10,157 bases of DNA, from the NCBI GenBank assembly GCA_045630765.1, contig JAZQTM010000025.1:1-10157 (forward strand), given 5' to 3'. The position numbers and the translations under genes are program-made. Every line of letters starts with the position of its first letter. Position 1 is the first letter of the stretch. Source of the stretch: RGIG3009 sp045630765. Its GTDB lineage: Bacteria; Bacillota; Clostridia; Oscillospirales; Acutalibacteraceae. Positions 7,012-10,157 of the stretch are shown one piece after another. The notes below the pieces were generated by a model. It was not told the DNA's origin, made no database searches, and saw only the letters and a program-made list of their open reading frames with translations.

Positions 7012-7310
7012 GAGAAGGGTTGACGAGCGATCCCGTACGGCGGTTGTGGCGGTGTTACCGCACGGCGGCGGTATGGGGAACGCTGTTACTGCTGTTCGCG
7101 TTTATTGAAAATCTGCCGTTTTTTAACGGGCGGGTATGGTTATTGCCGCTTCTTCCGCCGATCGCGGGACGACGGCGGGGCTGGGTGTGCGGCTTATTCG
7201 TTGGTATTGCCGCGGGATTTTTACACGATTGGACCGCCGCGGGATGGTTTGGCGCGACGGGTGTGGCGTTGGGATTGCTGGGTGTATGCGCGGCGGTGGT
7301 GCGGATATGA
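7008..7310 (+). CDS. mreD: Rod-shape-determining protein MreD, unusually short
   Basis: A small hydrophobic protein of 100 residues with about four membrane segments (roughly 19-35, 42-53, 57-73 and 81-98). The stretch GLFVGIAAGFLHDWTAAGWFGATGVALGLLGV (62-93, read as a G-rich pair of helices around HDW) resembles the MreD core, and its place between mreC and a PBP gene supports the call. MreD is usually about 160-180 residues with five or six segments, so this one lacks the C-terminal third. No frameshift is apparent: the downstream PBP gene starts at once with an ATGA overlap, and the other frames give no hydrophobic continuation. The likely start is TTG 7008, overlapping the mreC stop (TTGA), without a strong ribosome binding site; TTG 7020 is an alternative. 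Identity as MreD rests partly on context. Confidence 0.75.
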   Translation: MREGLTSDPVRRLWRCYRTAAVWGTLLLLFAFIENLPFFNGRVWLLPLLPPIAGRRRGWVCGLFVGIAAGFLHDWTAAGWFGATGVALGLLGVCAAVVRI

Positions 7311-8998
7311 AACGGCTGACGGCGGTGTTGATCGTGCCGCTTGTGATATTCGGTATCTACGCGGGGCGGTTGTTTTGGCTGCAAGGGATACGCGGGGACT
7401 ATTACGCGGCGCTCAAAGCCGAGCGCATCGCGGCGAGCGTTTCACTGCCCGCCGCCAGAGGGGATATTTTGGATCGTAACGGCGTGCGGTTATCGGGCGA
7501 TCGCGTGGGGGTGCAGGTGACGGTAAACGGCATTTCCCGCGAGCAAGCGGCGGAGTACCTTAAGCAACTCGGCGAAACCGTGACGATGCGCGGCGACGTG
7601 GTGTGTGAGGACGTTTCCGAAAAAACCGCCGCCATTTTGCGGGAAAATCCCGAGGTATACGCGGGACTCGAAACCGCGTTCGTGCCGATTCGAACATACG
7701 AGGCGGGAGAGGTCGCGGCGCATATTTTGGGGACGGTGGGACCCGTATATGCAGAAGAATACGAAACGCTGAAAGAAAAAGGGTATCGTTTGACCGATCG
7801 CGTTGGAAAAAGCGGCATTGAAGCGGCGCTGGAGGACGAACTGCGCGGTGAGGACGGCGTGCGCATCACCCGCGAGGACGGGAGCGTGTATACCCGCGCG
7901 GCGGTGGCGGGGGTATCGGTGGAACTGACGTTGGACAGCGCTTTACAACGGGCGGCGCAGACCGCCGTGATCGATACGATGGCGGCTTTGCGAAAACAAA
8001 GCGAGCCGCTTTCGGGTGCGGACGTTAAAAGCGGATCGGTGGTGCTTTTGGACGTGAAAGACGGCGGGGTATTGGTTTGCGCATCTTGCCCGACGTATGA
8101 TCTGTCCACCTATTCCGAGCAATATACGGCGCTTGCCGCCGATGCGACACAGCCGCTTTTTAACCGCGCGTTGTACGGCACGTATCCGTGCGGGTCGGTC
8201 ATCAAACCGGCGGTGGCGATCGCGGGACTTAACGAACGGCTGACGGTGGAGTGCACGTGCGACGGCGTGTACCGCTACTATGAAGCGGTGGGATTTGCAC
8301 CGAAATGTATGGGGCGACACGGCGCGGTGGACGTCGTGGGCGCGCTTAAAAAATCGTGTAACGTGTATTTTATGGAGCTCGGGCGGTTGCTCGGGATCGA
8401 CACGCTCAACCGCTATGCCGCCGCGTTCGGATTGGGGCAAAAGACGGGCATCGAGGTGGGGGAGGCACGCGGAGTGCTCGCTTCCCCCGCAACCAAAAAC
8501 GGCGCGTGGGTGGCGGGGGATACCTGCCAGTGCGCCATCGGGCAGATGGATGAGCGGTTTACCCCCGTTCAACTCGCCGCGTACGCGATGACGCTTTCCA
8601 ACGGTGGGGTGCGGTACCGCACGCATCTGGTGCGGCGGTTGCTCAACTACGACGGAACGGTGAAATCCGTATACGAGCCGCAGGTCTTGTCCACGGTGAC
8701 GATGAGTGACGAGGCGGCGAATGCCGTGCGCGAAGGGATGGAACAAGTCGTCAAAAAAGGCGGCACGGCGTACACGGCATTCAAGGATGCCGCGTATACG
8801 CTTGCCGCCAAGACGGGGACCGCGCAAAACGGGACTACCCGTTCGGATCACGGGGTTTTCATTGCGTACGCGCCCGCCGATAAACCGCAGGTGGCGCTCG
8901 CCGTGGTGATGGAAAACGGCACCTCTGCCGCCGCCACCGCCGTGGCGCGACAGGTGCTTGACGCGTATTTTGAAAAGGAAACGAGCAGCAGAGAATAA
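7307..8998 (+). CDS. mrdA: Class B penicillin-binding protein, PBP2/MrdA type (elongasome transpeptidase)
   Basis: The 563-residue protein has an uncleaved membrane anchor (about 4-25), the N-terminal pedestal beginning at LPAARGDILDRNG (47-59) and PBP dimerisation segments (about 125-205, GTVGPV and GKSGIEAALEDELRG). It ends in a transpeptidase domain with catalytic Ser297 in SVIK (297-300), SCN (350-352) and KTGTA (502-506). It crosslinks peptidoglycan during side-wall growth, working with a RodA polymerase not seen here. ATG 7307 is used because it overlaps the mreD stop (ATGA) and gives a proper cytoplasmic end and anchor; an in-frame upstream ATG at 7136 would add 57 residues inside mreD and is rejected. 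Ten cysteines (100, 258, 261, 295, 316, 318, 334, 351, 407, 409) are many for an extracytoplasmic enzyme. A sporulation paralogue (SpoVD-like) is less likely given the mre linkage. Confidence 0.9.
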   Translation: MKRLTAVLIVPLVIFGIYAGRLFWLQGIRGDYYAALKAERIAASVSLPAARGDILDRNGVRLSGDRVGVQVTVNGISREQAAEYLKQLGETVTMRGDVVCEDVSEKTAAILRENPEVYAGLETAFVPIRTYEAGEVAAHILGTVGPVYAEEYETLKEKGYRLTDRVGKSGIEAALEDELRGEDGVRITREDGSVYTRAAVAGVSVELTLDSALQRAAQTAVIDTMAALRKQSEPLSGADVKSGSVVLLDVKDGGVLVCASCPTYDLSTYSEQYTALAADATQPLFNRALYGTYPCGSVIKPAVAIAGLNERLTVECTCDGVYRYYEAVGFAPKCMGRHGAVDVVGALKKSCNVYFMELGRLLGIDTLNRYAAAFGLGQKTGIEVGEARGVLASPATKNGAWVAGDTCQCAIGQMDERFTPVQLAAYAMTLSNGGVRYRTHLVRRLLNYDGTVKSVYEPQVLSTVTMSDEAANAVREGMEQVVKKGGTAYTAFKDAAYTLAAKTGTAQNGTTRSDHGVFIAYAPADKPQVALAVVMENGTSAAATAVARQVLDAYFEKETSSRE

Positions 8999-9036
8999 AA
9001 AAGACCTTCCCCACAGAGGGGAAGGCTTCTTTATTT
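8997..9036. terminator. Bidirectional Rho-independent terminator between the mre-PBP operon and the SLOG gene
   Basis: CCTTCCCC (9005-9012) pairs with GGGGAAGG (9018-9025) around the loop ACAGA. The plus strand continues with CTTCTTTATTTT, and the minus strand reads a T-run from the A residues at 8997-9002. It ends the PBP operon on plus, and on minus the SLOG gene, whose TAA stop (9033-9031) lies in the tail. Confidence 0.9.
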
Positions 9037-9366
9037 TACCAAACGGAAAACGCGGTAGGGCTTGCCTTGCTTTTTGCATTGGCGAACGGTGTAGATGGTG
9101 CCGCGGGATTCTCCGTCCCAAAACGCCCACACCATATCCGCGTGATCAACGATCTGATCGTTGCGCTTGAGCGGGGCGGCGCGTCCGTAGCGGTCATAAT
9201 CGGGATAAAATTCCGTTAATTTCAGCCCGTGTTCCTCAGCGTACAGCCGCGCACAGGTATCCACACCCCTGGCGCCGCCCGACACGATCTCGGTACACTG
9301 CGGGGGAATGAGTCTTTCCAACGGAATGTTCGTAATGCTGCGTGAGCCGACAATGGCAAGTTTCAT
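9031..9366 (-). CDS. SLOG-family (YpsA/DprA-related Rossmann) small protein, LexA-box controlled
   Basis: The 111-residue protein has a single Rossmann-like SLOG domain. Visible motifs are GSR near the N-terminus (7-9, after the first strand KLAIV), the nucleotide-loop motif VSGGARGVD (28-36), GRAAPLKRN (61-69) and FWDGESRGT (82-90). These match the small SLOG proteins (DUF2493/YpsA-like) related to the DprA and LOG families, which bind nucleotides or nucleotide-derived ligands; no exact biochemical role is established for this type. No DNA-binding or membrane part is present. ATG 9366 follows AGGAGA (complement of 9374-9379) at 7 bases. The promoter contains a perfect LexA operator, so expression probably rises with DNA damage. 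It is transcribed alone, between an upstream terminator and the shared downstream one. Confidence 0.85.
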   Translation of the reverse strand: MKLAIVGSRSITNIPLERLIPPQCTEIVSGGARGVDTCARLYAEEHGLKLTEFYPDYDRYGRAAPLKRNDQIVDHADMVWAFWDGESRGTIYTVRQCKKQGKPYRVFRLVK

Positions 9367-9386
9367 AGTATCATCTCCTGCATACC

Positions 9387-9416
9387 ACTATACAACAGAA
9401 CATATGTTCTTGTCAA
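9387..9416 (-). promoter_or_regulatory. Sigma-A promoter of the SLOG gene
   Basis: On the minus strand, TTGACA (complement of 9411-9416) and TATAGT (complement of 9387-9392) are separated by 18 bases. Transcription would start near 9380, beside the AGGAGA ribosome binding site. The spacer is filled by the LexA-type palindrome. Confidence 0.85.
9397..9410. promoter_or_regulatory. LexA (SOS box) operator
   Basis: AGAACATATGTTCT is a perfect 14-bp palindrome. Its core GAACATATGTTC (9398-9409) matches the Firmicutes LexA/DinR consensus GAAC-RNRY-GTTC at every position. It lies between the -35 and -10 boxes of the SLOG promoter, where a bound repressor would block RNA polymerase. The binding protein could be the cell's LexA or, less certainly, the S24-domain protein encoded upstream at 9894. 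Confidence 0.9.
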
Positions 9417-9418
9417 GT

Positions 9419-9451
9419 AAAAAAAGAAACGGATGGGGGAGTCCATCCGTT
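9419..9451 (-). terminator. Rho-independent terminator of the S24-Nudix operon
   Basis: On the minus strand a 9-bp stem (9443-9451 with 9428-9436, AACGGATGG and its complement) with a six-base loop is followed by TTCTTTTTTT (complement of 9419-9428 region). The stem touches the Nudix stop codon (TGA at 9453-9451). The T-run ends only two bases before the -35 box of the SLOG promoter. Confidence 0.88.
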
Positions 9452-9897
9452 CAGCAAGCGTTGATCAATTTTCCGCCGCGGTAGGTGAGGGTGATATGGA
9501 AAAAGTCGGTACTCTCTTGCAAGGCTTTGAGAAAGACGGCGTCGCCCTCCCACAGGGGGTAGCGGTGCAGTTCGGTTATCTTGATCCACTGCAAGTCGCC
9601 CTCGTCACACGCGTGGAGCGTTCCCGACCAGTCGGTGGCGGTGAACAGGTGCATCCGTTCAGTGCCGTCGTTATCGGAATCAAAATCCACGATACCGCGG
9701 TAGGCGTAATCGGTCAGCGTCAGCCCCGTTTCCTCATACACTTCGCGGCAAACACAGGCGGCGGGGGTTTCGCCCGCTTCCAATTTGCCGCCCAGACCGA
9801 TCCATTTGCCCGCGTTGATATCCTGCGGTTTTTTGTTGCGGTAGAGCATGAGGTACGCGCCGTCTTGCTCTAAATAACATAACGTGGTTTCTCTCAT
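9451..9897 (-). CDS. Nudix hydrolase, MutT/MutX-like (probable 8-oxo-dGTP diphosphatase)
   Basis: The 148-residue protein has a complete Nudix box, GX5EX7REVXEEXGL, from Gly37 to Leu59, with Glu43, Arg51, Glu52, Glu55 and Glu56 in place to bind magnesium. The segment before it (LMLYRNKKPQDINAGKWIGLGGKLE) matches the Firmicutes MutX-like group annotated as 8-oxo-dGTP diphosphatases, which remove oxidised nucleotides from the precursor pool. The exact substrate is an inference, since Nudix enzymes diverge easily. Its ATG (9897-9895) overlaps the TGA of the S24 gene (ATGA), and GAGG lies 8 bases upstream, so the two are cotranscribed and translationally coupled. A terminator follows at once, so the SLOG gene downstream has separate control. 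Confidence 0.9.
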   Translation of the reverse strand: MRETTLCYLEQDGAYLMLYRNKKPQDINAGKWIGLGGKLEAGETPAACVCREVYEETGLTLTDYAYRGIVDFDSDNDGTERMHLFTATDWSGTLHACDEGDLQWIKITELHRYPLWEGDAVFLKALQESTDFFHITLTYRGGKLINAC

Positions 9898-10157
9898 CCG
9901 CGTCGCCTCGTTCGCCGTTGCTCGATCACGATACCCGCAATGGTGACGGGTAACGTGCGGATCTCGTCGTTTGAAAACGAACGGATCTGATACGCGGGGT
10001 TAAGCGGGCGCAGTTGAATGCCGTTTTCGGTCACGGTCAATCGCTTGAGCGTGGCATCCGAGTTGCCGATGTACGCGACCACGTCGTCGCCCGTTTCGGC
10101 GGTCTGCTGCACGCGCAAAATGACGATATCGCCGTCCAAGTATTCGGGGAACATACT
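9894..10157 (-). CDS. S24-family autoprotease domain of a LexA/phage-repressor-like regulator (5' end outside window)
   Basis: The minus-strand frame is open to the right edge, so the visible 87 residues are the C-terminal part only. They begin with Ser (codon 10157-10155) then MFPEYLDGDIVIL, matching the S-M-x-P catalytic-serine motif of LexA, UmuD and phage repressors. Lys38 in ATLKRL lies 37 residues later, the same spacing as Ser119-Lys156 of E. coli LexA. The rest (LRPLNPAYQ, then SNDEIRTLPVTIAGIVIEQRR) resembles XRE-type S24 repressors of Firmicutes more than housekeeping LexA. An N-terminal helix-turn-helix would be expected beyond the edge. The internal ATG at 10154-10152 follows the catalytic Ser and is not a real start. 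RecA-stimulated self-cleavage on DNA damage is known for the family and likely but unproven here. Confidence 0.85.
   Translation of the reverse strand, partial: SMFPEYLDGDIVILRVQQTAETGDDVVAYIGNSDATLKRLTVTENGIQLRPLNPAYQIRSFSNDEIRTLPVTIAGIVIEQRRTRRRG

Noticed and set aside
7136..7306. N-terminal extension of the PBP from ATG 7136
   Set aside because: It would lie wholly within mreD in another frame and put 57 polar residues before the anchor; ATG 7307 overlaps the mreD stop.
7943..9130. Long minus-strand open frame of 395 codons opposite the PBP gene
   Set aside because: Its peptide is His/Arg-rich low-complexity shadow sequence with no domain, and the plus strand encodes a complete PBP with all catalytic motifs.
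9387..9410. Possible NrdR box near the SLOG promoter (ACTATA segment)
   Set aside because: The segment is the -10 box, and only a few positions of the NrdR consensus match; the LexA palindrome explains the symmetry.

Overview
The window looks like chromosomal DNA from a GC-rich Firmicute of the class Clostridia, perhaps an Oscillospirales-type gut anaerobe. This is an inference from gene content, AGGAGG-type ribosome binding sites, near-consensus sigma-A promoters, a Firmicutes-type LexA box and the style of the penicillin-binding protein and ABC proteins. No phage, transposon, CRISPR, tRNA or rRNA is visible. Genes are dense; the longest gap without coding sequence is about 130 bases.

Left part (1-1550). 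A radical-SAM activase-like gene runs off the left edge on the minus strand (114 to 1). It diverges from a TIM-barrel sugar phosphate isomerase/epimerase-like gene (224-1009, +). The two divergent promoters share one -35 element. nrdR (1061-1513, +), the repressor of ribonucleotide reductase genes, follows with its own promoter. A GC-rich hairpin at 1515-1548 ends nrdR and the convergent ABC operon.

Centre left (1547-5260, minus). Two ABC exporter half-transporters form an operon with an ATGA overlap, driven by a perfect TTGACA-17-TATAAT promoter. They make an asymmetric heterodimer of the TM287/288 (BmrCD) type: one subunit carries all the degenerate catalytic residues and the other the canonical ones.

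Centre right (5330-8998, plus). This is a tightly overlapping cell-shape operon: mreB, mreC, an unusually short mreD and a class B penicillin-binding protein of the PBP2/MrdA type. Together they would build the cytoskeletal and transpeptidase core of the elongasome. No good sigma-A promoter is visible upstream, unlike the other transcription units with visible upstream DNA. A hairpin at 9005-9036 ends it and also serves the convergent neighbour.

Right part (9031-10157, minus). An S24 (LexA/phage-repressor-like) autoprotease domain, cut by the window edge just at its catalytic serine, overlaps a MutT/MutX-like Nudix hydrolase by ATGA. A terminator ends this pair. Its T-run abuts the promoter of a small SLOG-family (DprA/YpsA-related) protein. 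That promoter carries a perfect Firmicutes LexA/SOS operator, GAACATATGTTC, between -35 and -10. An SOS-controlled SLOG protein beside a self-cleaving-type repressor and a nucleotide-pool-cleaning Nudix enzyme is the most interesting signal here.
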